From Anaspis maculata (lineage: Eukaryota > Arthropoda > Insecta > Coleoptera > Scraptiidae), in the NCBI GenBank assembly GCA_949128115.1, contig OX421967.1, positions 62,074,855 through 62,138,854 of the forward strand: a DNA stretch of 64,000 nucleotides, in the 5' to 3' direction. The notes below the pieces were generated by a model, which did not search any database, had not been told where the DNA came from, and saw only the letters and a program-made list of their open reading frames with translations. Made by a program: the position numbers and the translations under genes. This document shows positions 9,866 to 20,170 of this stretch, piece after piece (the stretch's first letter is position 1; each line of letters begins with the position of its first letter).

Positions 9866-9961
9866 GGTGGCTTGGTTTTCATTCGCTAAGCGTTTACAAT
9901 GCAACAACGTCCGCTATTTACGTATCGCAGTTTTACACCATCAGTCATGTCGCAGGCTCAA
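9866..9961 (+). repeat. Direct repeat, copy 2 (copy 1 at 9195-9290)
   Basis: Diverged second copy, ending in GTCGCAGGCTCAAT where copy 1 has GTTGCAGGCTCAAT. Confidence 0.7.
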
Positions 9962-10387
9962 TCAGCTAGTTTCTCAACCTCTGCATTACCTGTTTTTTGC
10001 GTATTCCTTCCCAGCCTTCATTTGAATGTAGCACCCTGATGCATTGTTCGTCCATACCGTCAACTTACTGTTCTGCTTCCCCATGCTTTAGAAAGTGGTA
10101 TAGAAGCCGTGTCGATGTGTTGCTATATGGTTTTTCCAAAGTGCTCGTAGAAATATCTCCATACACCACCATCATATCATCATATTCCTCGAAACTATGA
10201 TGGCACATATTTCTATAATATACCCCGAGCTTTGAGAGCATGAATTTTTTAAAGAGCAGGTACCTACCGGTTTTGTATGATAATAGCACTTTATACCTGC
10301 AGACCCGCGGTGGAAACCTCACCTTATGCATCTAACAGACCGCACATATATCCATGCCGATGTTCCTAGCATCTATCTTATGCGATG

Positions 10388-10768
10388 TGGGATGATAGAC
10401 AGGGATGGGTCCTAATATAGCGCGCTCTGTCACACGCTGTCGACGCAGCGGGCATATAGAAAAATTAGGTATCTCATCTCATTTTTTTAAAACGCTGTGC
10501 GCCTCACCTCTGCTTCCATATCTATTTCATATTCTCCCTCCTTGCTATGATTAAAACATTGCGACGTAGCGGTCATATGGAAAAATTAGGTACCTCCTCT
10601 CATTGTTTTTTTAAAGCGCCGTGCATCCCTTCGTTCCCATGTTGTGAGCGTCGATAAATGAAACCGTACACCGATGCATAAACACCTGCGTTTGGCTGGA
10701 CCGCCGCTGCATAGGATGATAGACAGAGATGGGGAGCGAAATAGCTCTCTCTCTCTCTCTCTCTCTCT
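10388..10768 (+). repeat. Local segmental duplications with (CT)12
   Basis: ATAGAAAAATTAGGTATCTC at about 10456 and its relative near 10578 lie in copies offset 121 bp (about 10441-10497 and 10562-10618). GATGATAGACAG recurs at 10391 and 10715 (offset 324). The right end is a perfect (CT)12 at 10745-10768. These are nested tandem duplications of non-coding sequence. Confidence 0.7.
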
Positions 10769-11510
10769 CACATGCAGCGCTTTTGCACCAATATGTGCAA
10801 GGACCTCCGAGCATCAGGACCTGCGTTGCGCAGGACCTACCTTGAGAGTCCTGCACATTCTCAATTGGAAGCAGACATAAAACACGTTCCGGCGGTTTTG
10901 TGCCGTGCGGAGCTATAGCAGGTAAAATCGAGGAAGCGCCCAACGGCCCAGGTAAACCGCGCGTCCGAACTCGCACCGGCAGAGCAGGTAACACCTCGAG
11001 CCGTACGCTCCATCTCGCTCCTTCAACCGCAGAACAAATGGAAACGACGAAGGTTCGAGTGAGAAGAGCAGGTAAAAACCGAGCGCCAGAGGAGAAGACC
11101 TCCCGCTGTGCGCTTGGTCGAGCTGTGTTAAGAGGATGGCAGCGCTTCATCTCGCTCTTACCAATATAGCGCAAACGGTGTCGGAAGAGGTGCGAGTGAG
11201 AAAGCGTGTTGGCACGGTCAACTGCCGAGCTGAGTGCACTCGTCGCGCTCATTCATACCTCTGCATTATTTCCCGAGGCCGGTCTTACCTCCGGCGTTAT
11301 TACCTCCTGCGTTATTACCGCCGCCGTAATTACCTCAATAATTAATGAGCTCGGTTTCAGGACCGCTTATCCATATCTTTCCCTCCGCCGTCCGCCGTCG
11401 TAATCGAAAGAGTGTACTGTAGAGCGGTAGGACCACCGGTCTAATTACCGACGTCGTAATTTCCTCCACTGTAATTACATCCTTAAGTAATGAGAGTTGA
11501 TTTGGGAGCC
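10769..11510. other. GC-rich stretch with short degenerate repeats
   Basis: Richer in GC than its surroundings. GAGCAGGTAA recurs near 10983 and 11066 with relatives nearby, and CGTTATTACC/CGTAATTACC repeats occur at 11290-11480. A 213-codon minus-strand frame (10611-11252) runs across this and the (CT)n tract, but looks like a by-product of base composition. Confidence 0.4.
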
Positions 11511-11528
11511 TTCTTCCCTATCTACTGG

Positions 11529-11730
11529 AGGGTGTCGCATAAACCATTTTTTTTGCGACACCCTGTATATTACTGGCTGTGAAGACTTGAGAGTTTACAT
11601 TTTTTGAAATCTCGAGAAAAAATTGTTCAAGATGAGTTTTTCGCCTCAAATTATTCCAAAGAACATTCCTCAGAGCATTCCTTGGAGCATTCCTACAGTA
11701 TAGGGGGGATCCTTGCGTGATCACTCTGTA
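11529..11730. mobile_element. Small hairpin-bearing TIR element, degraded copy
   Basis: It starts AGGGTGTCGCATAA, immediately closed by a hairpin partner GCGACACCC, and ends CACTCTGTA. Its order of motifs matches the copy at 11807-12001. The left terminus has lost its TACAG. Confidence 0.6.
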
Positions 11731-11806
11731 CCCAGTGTGATCACTTCAAGCTATGATATATGTTTGTATTCAGAATTGAAAACTGCATCGATTCCAAATC
11801 AAAACA

Positions 11807-12001
11807 TACAGGGTGTCGCATAAGCAAAAACAATTTTTTACGACACCCTGTATATTATAGGCTATAAAAAATTGTGGTTGACAATTTCGATAGCTACGAA
11901 AAAAAATGGTTCCAGATAAGTTTTTTTCTTTTTTCTTTTCCAAACTATTCAAAAGGGGGGACCTCCAGCAGGGGGGTGAATTCTAGCGTGATCACCCTGT
12001 A
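11807..12001. mobile_element. Small hairpin-bearing TIR element, better copy
   Basis: The unit is bounded by TACAGGGTG at 11807 and CACCCTGTA ending at 12001, consistent with a TA target duplication and a short TIR. Inside the left end, ACAGGGTGTCG and CGACACCCTGT form a perfect 11-bp stem. It is about 195 bp, has no coding capacity and lies about 280 bp after a degraded sister. TA flanks suggest a Tc1/mariner-type MITE, but the family is not certain. Confidence 0.65.
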
Positions 12002-12699
12002 CGTACGTGGGCACGCAAACTTTCCCATTTTGGTGGACTTCATGAGGAGTGGTTTTGAAACGCCGCCGCCGCTCTTTTTGGCGGATCAAGTCAGAGTCGA
12101 TGTTGCCTCCATATAACCCATTTTGCGTAATGAGCAAAATTACTAAATTTTTATTTGTCATTCCAGCATCTTTTGTTCCTGGTCTTCCGTTTATATTTCG
12201 CTTTCTCAAATAATCACTGAAATGCAGCTCATTTTGCCTGATCTTCGTCTGTTGAAGAGAAGCCACTGTAACATGATGGCCTTACCAGAAGCAACCATGC
12301 CGAATGATTTTATCCATCTGATTTCAGTTTGTCGTAATTTTTTGCTGCCACTTTACATGGGTGCTGAATCAGGCAATTTTTTTTTATTTCGATCTGTATT
12401 ACCCCTTTCTCAATCATCTACGCTTCGAAAAATTCTCCGGCTATTCCTGTTGAGGATCATCAGCTTGACTAATAAAAGGTTTGGTGGAGTCTGGTGAAGC
12501 CAGAATTGAGGTAATTGAAGCGTGATTTATTTTCAAAAGGACGGTCCAATAAATTTTTAAAAATTTCCAACGACCCTTGATCAGCTCCGGCATCGATAAT
12601 TTAGATTGCAAAGTGAGGTATGAATGTTCTGTACCATTACCACGTTCCCGGGAATCTTCGGATTTGTCAAACTGTCCGTGGTTACACTGGTTGCGGATA
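12002..12699 (-). other. Probable further debris of a gypsy-type retroelement
   Basis: On the minus strand, just after the reverse-transcriptase remnant, short frames appear in several phases (for example a stretch reading MIEKGVI near 12455). None is long enough to assign with confidence. Confidence 0.3.
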
Positions 12700-13330
12700 A
12701 ATTCACCATGTCCTCAATTTTTTCTGGATTGTTACGCAGACCATCACCATCTACAATAGGTATATCCTAGATATTTCACGTTGTTCCGGGAAAATTTACT
12801 CTTGTCTAGTATCACAGTCGAACCGGCCTTATTGAGTCTATCGGCAACTTCAAATAACAATTGTTTTTGTTCTTCAATGGTGATAGATGTTACAATAATG
12901 TCGTCTAAATATGTCAATCATGGAGCTGGGGGAGGGGCTGAGTGGGCCACGCCCACCTCAAAATTTTTGTGCCCATCCTGGGCCCACCCATAGCCTTACC
13001 TTTTCTGCATTGATGTAGTCAATTGTGGTGTTGGGTAGTTTTCGATCGAGTTTTCGATCTTTCAGGAAATCTTCCAATGATGGCTGGTTAGTGATTATCA
13101 GACATGGTTTGGCTTGGAGCAACCTGCAAGAAAAACATTATATCTTGTAGGTAAGTATCACGAGTGCAGAGCATGCTGATTTTCATGTCTTCCGTGGCTA
13201 CTTTCATGATAAACAGGTGCTCCAGACGCTCCAGGTGTACGAGTCGAATTCTTCCTCCCCGTCCTCCTTAAATTGCTCGAAACTGCCGATCAAGACCATT
13301 CTGGCCTGTTGACTTAACCAGCCTCGTCGC
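12700..13330 (-). pseudogene. Ty3/gypsy retrotransposon fragment (gag and reverse transcriptase pieces)
   Basis: Read on the minus strand from 13330 leftward, the first part resembles the N-terminal gag region of K02A2.6-like gypsy elements: SFEQFKEDGEEEFDSYT and, one frameshift later, LERLEHLFIMKVATEDMKIS. After a gap comes reverse transcriptase: YLDDIIVTS with the catalytic DD, then a segment through KAGSTVILDKSKFS to KYLGY. After another frameshift comes DGDGLRNNPEKIEDMV. The element is deeply decayed, with protease and most of RT missing between gag and YLDD. No LTRs were found nearby. It is a remnant without coding ability. Confidence 0.75.
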
Positions 13331-13710
13331 CAAAATGTCATGTATGGGGGTCCCGGGGACTACTTCGAACAAAGGACTTTAAAGGAAATTCAGATCACCT
13401 CAGCATAGGTTAACTTTCATGCCCGGAATTAATGGCGGGAACCATCCCTCTGGCGGCTGACGTCTTTATCAGCCAAACGACCGGCGCCAGTGGCGTACAC
13501 TATACATTCTCTTTCATACATTCTTTTATCAATTCTTCCGCTCTCTCCATATCCTTCAAGCAAAGTAAAGTAACATTTTGTAGATAGGTACAGGGTATCA
13601 AACTCGAAACCCACAATTGCCTGTAAGTCTGAAACAAAAGCATATACTTTTCTAAACTCGCCCAAAAGCGTTTCGACAGAATGGAGAGGTAACCATAATA
13701 GTGAAGTCAA

Positions 13711-14626
13711 TAGTCTTTTTCGAGCGAGTAACTTTTTGTAACCGGTTGGTTATTAGCGGTTGACATTAGATTGACAGATACTGTCATTTTTTTTTGACAT
13801 CTGACATTTCTCGCTAAAACTTTGCGGTTATAACTTTGGTTATCAGCATTTGGCGGGAAAAGAGGGACTGCGAACTGCATGATAGCTTCAAATAGTTACG
13901 TACTTGTATTTGTCTCTGTAACATACCATGTACTTGAACTATTTGTAATCTAGGATAGCTTTGAAGGTGAAAAATTCAGTCATTCAGCCAATCCAGTCAC
14001 TTGAATCGATGAACATCTCGTTTCCGGAGTCACCCCGGGTGGGCCCCAATCAGGGCCCTGATTACGAATTTTGTGGATCACATGTGTATCGTGATCACAT
14101 CACACATACAATTTCTATGAAATCCTGTTTGTTTTCTTGTTCATGGTGTAATACCGAAAGAACAATAAATAGTTATATTGAATTGAATTGGAAATCAACT
14201 ATTCATATTTCTGCTATATAAATATAGGAGGTATGACAAGTACTTTCAGGATTAAACCACCATCAGGCGGCTATCGGACATCTGGATTACCCGATGTTCT
14301 TGTGGGTCCATCGCAGATGAGTCCATCGTCTTCGATTCTTCTCGTCGTCAAGTCAAGTTGTCAAGTTTTTGAGGCTAGGTTAGGTACGTTTCACATTTGG
14401 AAATTCTGAACCGCTGCTTGTTTCAAATTCAAATCTGTTGCCGCCACAATTTGTTCCCCCACCATTACAATAACCAGCCTCATGACCAGGTTATGAAATG
14501 TATAACCGGTGATGATCTCAAAATGACGGCACTTCCTTTACCGCTTATAACCAATCCTCGCTCAAACGTCAAATTCCATAACCAAGTGTAACCGGTCATG
14601 AACGGTTATTCGCTCGAAAAAGACTA
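13711..14626. mobile_element. Non-autonomous TIR element, TA-flanked
   Basis: TAGTCTTTTTCGAGCGA at 13711 and its complement TCGCTCGAAAAAGACTA ending at 14626 bound 916 bp. Similarity of the arms continues inward imperfectly with TAACCGGTT/GGTTAT motifs for at least 60 bp. The terminal TA on both sides suggests a TA target duplication. Interior frames of up to 86 codons have no domain. The superfamily is not determined; Tc1/mariner is the simplest guess from the TA. Confidence 0.7.
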
Positions 14627-14734
14627 GTGACTCACCCCCACTCAGTGTCTAGAGCCCCAGCCCCCTCTACTATTTTTTTTTCGAATGGCGATCCCCCACT
14701 TCTGACACATGATTGAAAAGCTCTTGAAAAATGC

Positions 14735-14905
14735 TTCCCCGCATCATTCCATATTTTGTTCAACTCTTGTCGATAACGTTTTCGAAGACTTCAAGTGATC
14801 CCAGCGAAAGAAGTCTGGAGGAGTCAAATCCGGTGATTCGGGAGGCCATTCAATAGTTCTTCTTTTGAAGAATTTGTGGAACTTCTTTTCCACCGATCTG
14901 AATAA
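14735..14905 (-). pseudogene. Mariner-like transposase C-terminal fragment
   Basis: On the minus strand one frame reads IEWPPESPDLTPPDFFRWDH and continues LKSSKTL before a stop. This is the conserved region of mariner-type transposases around the third catalytic Asp (WPP.SPDL.P.DFFLWG). Upstream catalytic regions are not recognisable, so this is an isolated tail of a dead element. Confidence 0.7.
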
Positions 14906-15410
14906 TCAACCCGACCATTATTGATAAAGTTGCCTTCATTTTCAGTTTTTTTTTTTCGGGTTCCAAAAAGACAGCTTTTATGCAAGTTTTGTCAATTTAT
15001 ATTTTTATGACTCTCAAAATACCAGCACGTGTACCAGCAAGAATATTTTACTATTTTGGACAAACAGTTTTATTGATTTCGCATCGTTCGATTCTGATGC
15101 GAACATTGTGCACAAAGCGGCTCGTTCCAAAGCAACAACAAAAAGGCTGAACGGTCACTACTTTACCGACTACGACTAGCCGTCAGCTGAGTATAATAAT
15201 AGTCAATCACCCCACCTCTTATGTGTAAGCGTTCCTCGTTCTAGTAATCAATGCCTCCAAAGAACTTTTGTTATAGAATAGACCAAATTGTCCACTCTTC
15301 ACCTGCTATGGTCCACATTCCACCTCGTCATGGAGACCTCAAATAGATTTTTCCCAATCTACATGATCATGTTGAGAAAGTGAAGAACCACTCCTCTTCA
15401 CTTGATCTTT
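14906..15410. other. Unannotated stretch upstream of the zinc-finger gene
   Basis: No ORF or repeat is evident. It should contain the promoter and first exon of the zinc-finger gene if the candidate intron at 15493 is real, but no clear TATA or initiator pair was identified. Confidence 0.35.
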
Positions 15411-15492
15411 TTTTTTGAGGTTACGTACTCCTGTGTACCAACACATCAGAAAAAAGACAAGATTATTCAATGCTATAACACCCTTACAAAAT

Positions 15493-15563
15493 GTGAGTAT
15501 AAATCAGTGCTTTCCGATTGTTCACAAAGTCAATATCTGTTACCTATCTATTTTAATGTTCAG
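15493..15563 (+). other. Candidate 71-bp intron whose splicing creates a start codon
   Basis: GTGAGT at 15493-15498 is a strong donor and TTCAG ending at 15563 is a good acceptor. Splicing joins ...AAAAT to GTTGGAT, producing ATG-TTG-GAT in the same frame as the zinc-finger protein. Length is typical of short insect introns. Without splicing, an ATG at 15556 in the same frame would serve. Confidence 0.45.
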
Positions 15564-17145
15564 GTTGGATCCACTGGAAAATCTTGACAGATATAACTGT
15601 TCGCACTGTTCGTATGGGACTGAATCTTCTTTTCAACTCGACCACCACGTCCAGAAGAACCACAGAAACGCTGACGCTAACGCGACCGGACTATTTCACG
15701 CCATTTTCGAACCGGCACAAATCACTTGTGTCTTCTGCGACTACAACAGCTACTACCAGTTCGAGCTATACGAACATTGCAAGCAAGTACACAACAATCC
15801 GAGGACCAAAGACAACGAAAATGAGTCGTTTTGCGAAGAATTTGTGAGATATCCGTGCGATTGCTGCGGGTTGACCACGGATTCGAGTTTATGGCTTGCA
15901 AAGCATCACGATTTGTGTGGAAAGGCATCACCATCAGGGCGAACACGGGATTCGGCAAAAGATGCGGAGCCACTGGATTTGAATGGGGCTGATACGAGAA
16001 CATCCACCGGAACACCAATGGAATCGAAAAGGTCGAGTCGCAGCGATTCAATAAGTGAAACGGTCGATTTGCTTGAATGTAACCACTGTTCGTACCGATC
16101 TAAAGTCAAGTCGCGTTTGAAGTCTCACATGCTGCGACATGCCAAAATTGAAGAAATTGATTGGTTCCAGTGCAGCCATTGTTCGTTCCGAACTAAGCAA
16201 AAGTCAAGTTTAAAGAGGCACATGTCACAACATGCAAAATACGAAGAAATTACTTGGTTCAAGTGCGATTATTGTTCGTATCAAGCCAAACAAAAGTCAG
16301 CTTTGAAGACGCACATGTTACAACATGCTACAAACGAAGAAATTAATTGGTTCCAGTGCAATATTTGTTCGTACAGAGGTAAACAACGAGCATATTTGAA
16401 GAATCACATGCTACAACATGCCAAAGACGAAGAAATTGATTGGTTCCAGTGCAATCTTTGTTCGTACCAAGCTAAGAAGAAGTCAGTTTTAAGTGGCCAT
16501 ATGCTACGTCATACCAAGAACGAAGAAAATCATTGGTTTCCCTGTAGTCAGTGTTCATATCAAGCCAAACAAAAGTCAACTCTGAAGATGCACATGCTAC
16601 GACATGCCACGGACAAAGAAATCAATTGGTTCCAGTGTGATCATTGTTCGTACCAAACTAAAAAAAAGTCAGATCTGAAGAGGCACCAGCTACAACACGC
16701 CAAAACCGAAGAAATTATTTGGTTCCCGTGCACTCATTGTTCGTATCAAGCCAAACGAAAATCAACTTTGAAGATGCACATGCTACGACACGCCACGAAC
16801 GATGAAATCGATTGGATCCAGTGCAGCCATTGTTCGTACCGAACTAAGCGATCGTCGCACTTGAAAATACACATGCTACGACACGTCAAAAGCGAAGACA
16901 TCGATTGGTTGCGGTGCTATCATTGTTCGTACCGAACTAAGCGGAAGTCGAGTTTGAAGAGGCACATGTCACAGCATGTGAAAAACCAAAAAATTAATTT
17001 GTTTCAGTGTGGTCTTTGTACGTACCGAGCTAAACATGAGTCAGATTTGAAAAAGCACATGTCACAACATGTCAAAAGCGAAGAAATTGTTTGGATCGAG
17101 TCCAACCAACAACAATCACAACAAGAGCAGCCAATAGGCAACTAA
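15556..17145 (+). CDS. C2H2 zinc-finger protein with eleven tandem fingers
   Basis: From the ATG at 15556 the product is 529 aa; the frame is open further upstream but without ATG. Residues about 15-125 hold two isolated C2H2-type fingers and one atypical finger whose last ligand appears to be Cys (YPCDCCG...KHHDLC). A Ser/Asp-rich linker follows. Residues about 175-505 are eleven consecutive fingers of identical 31-aa period, each close to C..CSY(Q/R)(A/T)K.KS.LK.HM..H. The linker is not TGEKP but a ten-residue acidic type around EEI.WFQ. The protein ends in a Gln-rich tail. Such proteins are usually nuclear, sequence-specific DNA binders; the target is unknown. It is the most host-like gene of the window. 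Two AATAAA signals follow at 17370-17384. Confidence 0.85.
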   Translation: MFRLDPLENLDRYNCSHCSYGTESSFQLDHHVQKNHRNADANATGLFHAIFEPAQITCVFCDYNSYYQFELYEHCKQVHNNPRTKDNENESFCEEFVRYPCDCCGLTTDSSLWLAKHHDLCGKASPSGRTRDSAKDAEPLDLNGADTRTSTGTPMESKRSSRSDSISETVDLLECNHCSYRSKVKSRLKSHMLRHAKIEEIDWFQCSHCSFRTKQKSSLKRHMSQHAKYEEITWFKCDYCSYQAKQKSALKTHMLQHATNEEINWFQCNICSYRGKQRAYLKNHMLQHAKDEEIDWFQCNLCSYQAKKKSVLSGHMLRHTKNEENHWFPCSQCSYQAKQKSTLKMHMLRHATDKEINWFQCDHCSYQTKKKSDLKRHQLQHAKTEEIIWFPCTHCSYQAKRKSTLKMHMLRHATNDEIDWIQCSHCSYRTKRSSHLKIHMLRHVKSEDIDWLRCYHCSYRTKRKSSLKRHMSQHVKNQKINLFQCGLCTYRAKHESDLKKHMSQHVKSEEIVWIESNQQQSQQEQPIGN

Positions 17146-17369
17146 TCTGCAATAGGCTTTTTCGTTTAGACAGTTGCGCATGCGTGAGGGCGCTAAATTT
17201 TGAAAATGTTCGTACACCTGTCGGTTAAATGGCAACGCTGCATGCTCTGTTCACCCCCGCTACTGGTTCCTGGCTGTCACTGTTGATTTGTTTTCTTCGT
17301 TGGAGATTGTATATATTTCATTGTTGGTTTGTTCTTATCGTCAGAGATTGTAAATATTTCATGAGGTTG

Positions 17370-17384
17370 AATAAAGAAAATAAA
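17370..17384 (+). terminator. Tandem poly(A) signals of the zinc-finger gene
   Basis: AATAAA occurs at 17370 and 17379, about 225 bp after the stop codon, in an A-rich context. Confidence 0.6.
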
Positions 17385-17659
17385 TCTTGTCGGAAAATAA
17401 TTTATCAAACTTGTTACGGTCTAGGTTACAATCAAGCTTTTGAATTGGCACTGTAATAGGTCGCGGGAACAAAATTGGCGTGCTAAAGATAGGTATATGG
17501 TATGATGTTATTTTCACGTTGATACAATTTTCTACAGTTGTAAAGTTGTGATGAATATATATATAATTCATTGAACAATTGTCGCTTTATCATGAAAATT
17601 AATGTGCTCAACTCAAGATTCAACTGAGTAGGTTATGTCAAAAACAAGCGAATCTCTAC

Positions 17660-19165
17660 AGCGTTACTTTGACACCCCCCCAGGCGCTAAGCTGGTGAGA
17701 GGCGCTTCGTTCTCGGCTTCGTTGTTTCGGCGTGCCTGCAACGTTGCCATAGCTGGTGCCAAGGTGACGGTAAACTCTTTAGACACGGCCAGGTAGGGTG
17801 CCAAGGCTGACCATACAAGGCCAGAGCTCCCCCAGTATGGATCCTCTCAGTGATGAAAGAGCTGAGCAGTGGCAGAGCACATGCTCATTGCTCAGCTGTT
17901 TCATCCTTTCCTCCACAGTTTCGACATGTGGGGTCATTTATGATCCCTATCTTGTGCATGTGGTAATTTAGCCCACAATGCCCAGTCAAGATCTCCAGAA
18001 GCTTCCTGAGTTTCACCCCAGACAATTGCAAGCAGTGATCGGCTACGTTTCTGGAGGGTTGGACCATCGCGGCTCTCCCCTGCCTGCAGTCTTCCGCGCT
18101 CATCCGTCTGTCTGTATGACATCTGAGGGTTTCTTCTCTCATCAGGTTTTTGACGTCCGTCATGGTTAGCGCCGGTGAGATCGGCTAAGGCCCGCAGGTT
18201 ATAATTCCCGCAGCGTGCCGTGCCAGCCCATCAGCCTCTCCATTTCCCTGATATCCGTTGTGTCCTTCAACCCATTCGACGACATTTTTCCGTGCTATTC
18301 GTTCCAGGGTCTGGTAGCACTCCCAGACTATCCCGGAGGTTACTCTGCAACCTGCCAGTGCCAGAAGCGCCGCCGCCGCTCTGCTATCTCCACCGTTTGG
18401 TTCCTGATCCTTTTTTTTTTAAACTAGGTTTGCTCCATGAATCACGCCCATCACTTCCGCCTGGAATACTGTGGCGTGGCTTCCCGAAGGTAGACCTCCT
18501 CGGATTTCCAGCTGTTCAGAAAATATTTCTGCGCCAGATCCCGGGTTGGTTTTGGAGCCGTCCGTGTAAATGAAAAGATCCGGCTCTTTTCTATCTTCAT
18601 TGTTGAGTATGATGTGATGGGGCTTTCCGAAATTGTATTTTGTAGGGACTCTGTCACTGTCCGCTCACAACAGAGGCGTTTTTTCGAATGCATCCCCTAG
18701 CAGTTGAGCGTGACAGCTCACCCTTCCCTTCGCATTCCATTGTCCCACAGAGCGGAGATTTAAAGCAGCGCTCAGCGCCACTTTCCTTACAAACAAGTCG
18801 AGAGGGGGAAGACAGAGCGCCACTTCCATCGCTGCTGTAGGGATAGTTTCATCGCTCCCGTCACTCCCAAGCAGACGAGCCCTTGGATGTGGTCAAGGTG
18901 AGCAATTTCTTCTTCGCTTGGCTCTGAGCCACCACACGATCGTTCCATAACACAGCATTGGTCTTACTACGGCCGTGTAAGTATAGCCAGAGGAGGACTT
19001 TTGGGGATAAATCCCATGTACGCCCCATCGCCCGTCGACACTGCCGGTATGCCATACATGCTTTGTTTGTTTTCTGTTCTAGGTGTTTAATTCAGTTTAT
19101 TGTCAAGTATTATTCCCAGATACTTAACACTGTCTGACAGAGTTAGTGTGTGTCCGTAACGGCGC
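17660..19165 (-). pseudogene. LINE (non-LTR retrotransposon) fragment with RNase H
   Basis: Read on the minus strand from 19165: VKYLGIILDNKLN and then AYRQCRRAMGRTW...LSPKVLLWLY are conserved motifs near the end of a LINE reverse transcriptase. TAAMEVALCLPPLDLFV follows. An RNase H domain comes next, with LFIYTDGSK (catalytic Asp), FQAEV (catalytic Glu) and VEGHNGYQGNGEADGLAR. The tail reads LTGHCGLNYHMHKIGI then PTCRNCG, a zinc-binding motif common after RNase H in R1/I/LOA/Jockey-group elements. Frameshifts and stops break it throughout, and the 5' part (ORF1, endonuclease, RT catalytic core) is absent, as in a typical 5'-truncated LINE insertion. No poly(A) tail is clear at the 3' end. 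Confidence 0.85.
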
Positions 19166-19227
19166 ACCGACCATCGCCTGGTACCCTCGCCTCACCCATA
19201 GCTTCGTACCCTTGCCTCGATCATAGC
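19166..19227. repeat. Degenerate short tandem repeat, left part
   Basis: Units of about 25 bp around ACCATAGCCTGGTACC and CCTTCGCCTCG continue at 20117-20170 on the far side of the hAT element, so the element inserted into this repeat. Confidence 0.6.
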
Positions 19228-20116
19228 TAGGGTTGCCAGATTTTTTTGAATCATATATATGAGACACCTGAGAAATATATATGAGATTAGCAAAAAATAT
19301 ATGAGGTCCTATTTTTTATTATGATTATCCAGATCCACATCACAATAAACATTCCGTAAAAAAGACAAATAAAAAATAAACAATTTGAAAATCTGATGAT
19401 ATTTAATAAAGTCCTAATTTTACCTGGGGTCCTCGCAGATTCACCTATATTGGCGCTATCGCCAACCCCAACCCCAACCAGCCCGATGGATAAAGCGCTC
19501 CCGGTTAAACAGCCAATTAAACCAGTGAGCTTGTATACTTGAAGACCTGCGCACGAGCTGCGAGCAAAAGGGAACCGCCTATATGAGAAGATCTATTCTA
19601 TACTAACTACCTACCTCTATTAATAACAGTTAACAGTTCGCTCATCTTTGAAAAAGTAGGTAGGTAATCTAAAGGAATTTAACGATGAAATACTCTTTTA
19701 TCAAGTTAAGAAAAATAATTTCATGCAATAATTCCGACCCTTCCATGTAATTTCTAGAAAATAATAAGCACAAAACTAAGTACAGACATATTCAAAAATA
19801 GTTTGCAGCTGCAGCTGCCGATTTTCAGTAGCTTTTTTGCTGATGCCTTCTCCTGGACATCCGTTCATTAGTGTCTCATGATGAAAAAAATCCTCTCAAC
19901 TTGAGAAAGAATATAACATTCCAGTTCAGAATTGTTATGCTTGAATTGCAGCGCAAAAATAAAAAAATATAATAAACAATCACAAAATTATGTCTGAAAC
20001 AGCTAATAACTGGAAATATATGAGATTTGCTCATATATTTGATGTGTGGTATGAGGTATGAGATCTTGTTGAAATATATGAGTCTCATACCAAATATATG
20101 AGATCTGGCAACCCTA
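19228..20116. mobile_element. hAT-type element with perfect TIR, 8-bp TSD and subterminal repeats
   Basis: An 889-bp unit begins TAGGGTTGCCAGAT and ends with its exact complement (14 bp). The exact 8-bp direct repeat ATCATAGC occurs at 19220-19227 and 20117-20124. Both ends carry several copies of ATATATGAG in either orientation within about 100 bp of the termini, the kind of subterminal motif hAT transposases bind. The middle is AT-rich without a credible transposase, so the copy is non-autonomous. Confidence 0.9.
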
Positions 20117-20170
20117 ATCATAGCACCATAGCCTGGCACCTTCGCCTAGACCATCGCCTCGTTCCAAAGC
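20117..20170. repeat. Degenerate short tandem repeat, right part
   Basis: Continuation of the repeat at 19166-19227; it begins with the duplicated 8-bp target. Confidence 0.6.

Noticed and set aside
10611..11252. 213-codon ORF on the minus strand
   Set aside because: It runs through the (CT)12 tract, giving a Glu-Arg run, and through a GC-rich repeat stretch. There is no domain, and overlapping long frames exist on the plus strand.
13429..13710. 93-codon minus-strand ORF next to the TIR element
   Set aside because: No family recognised and no supporting signals; it ends exactly where the TIR element begins, so it may be old transposon debris.
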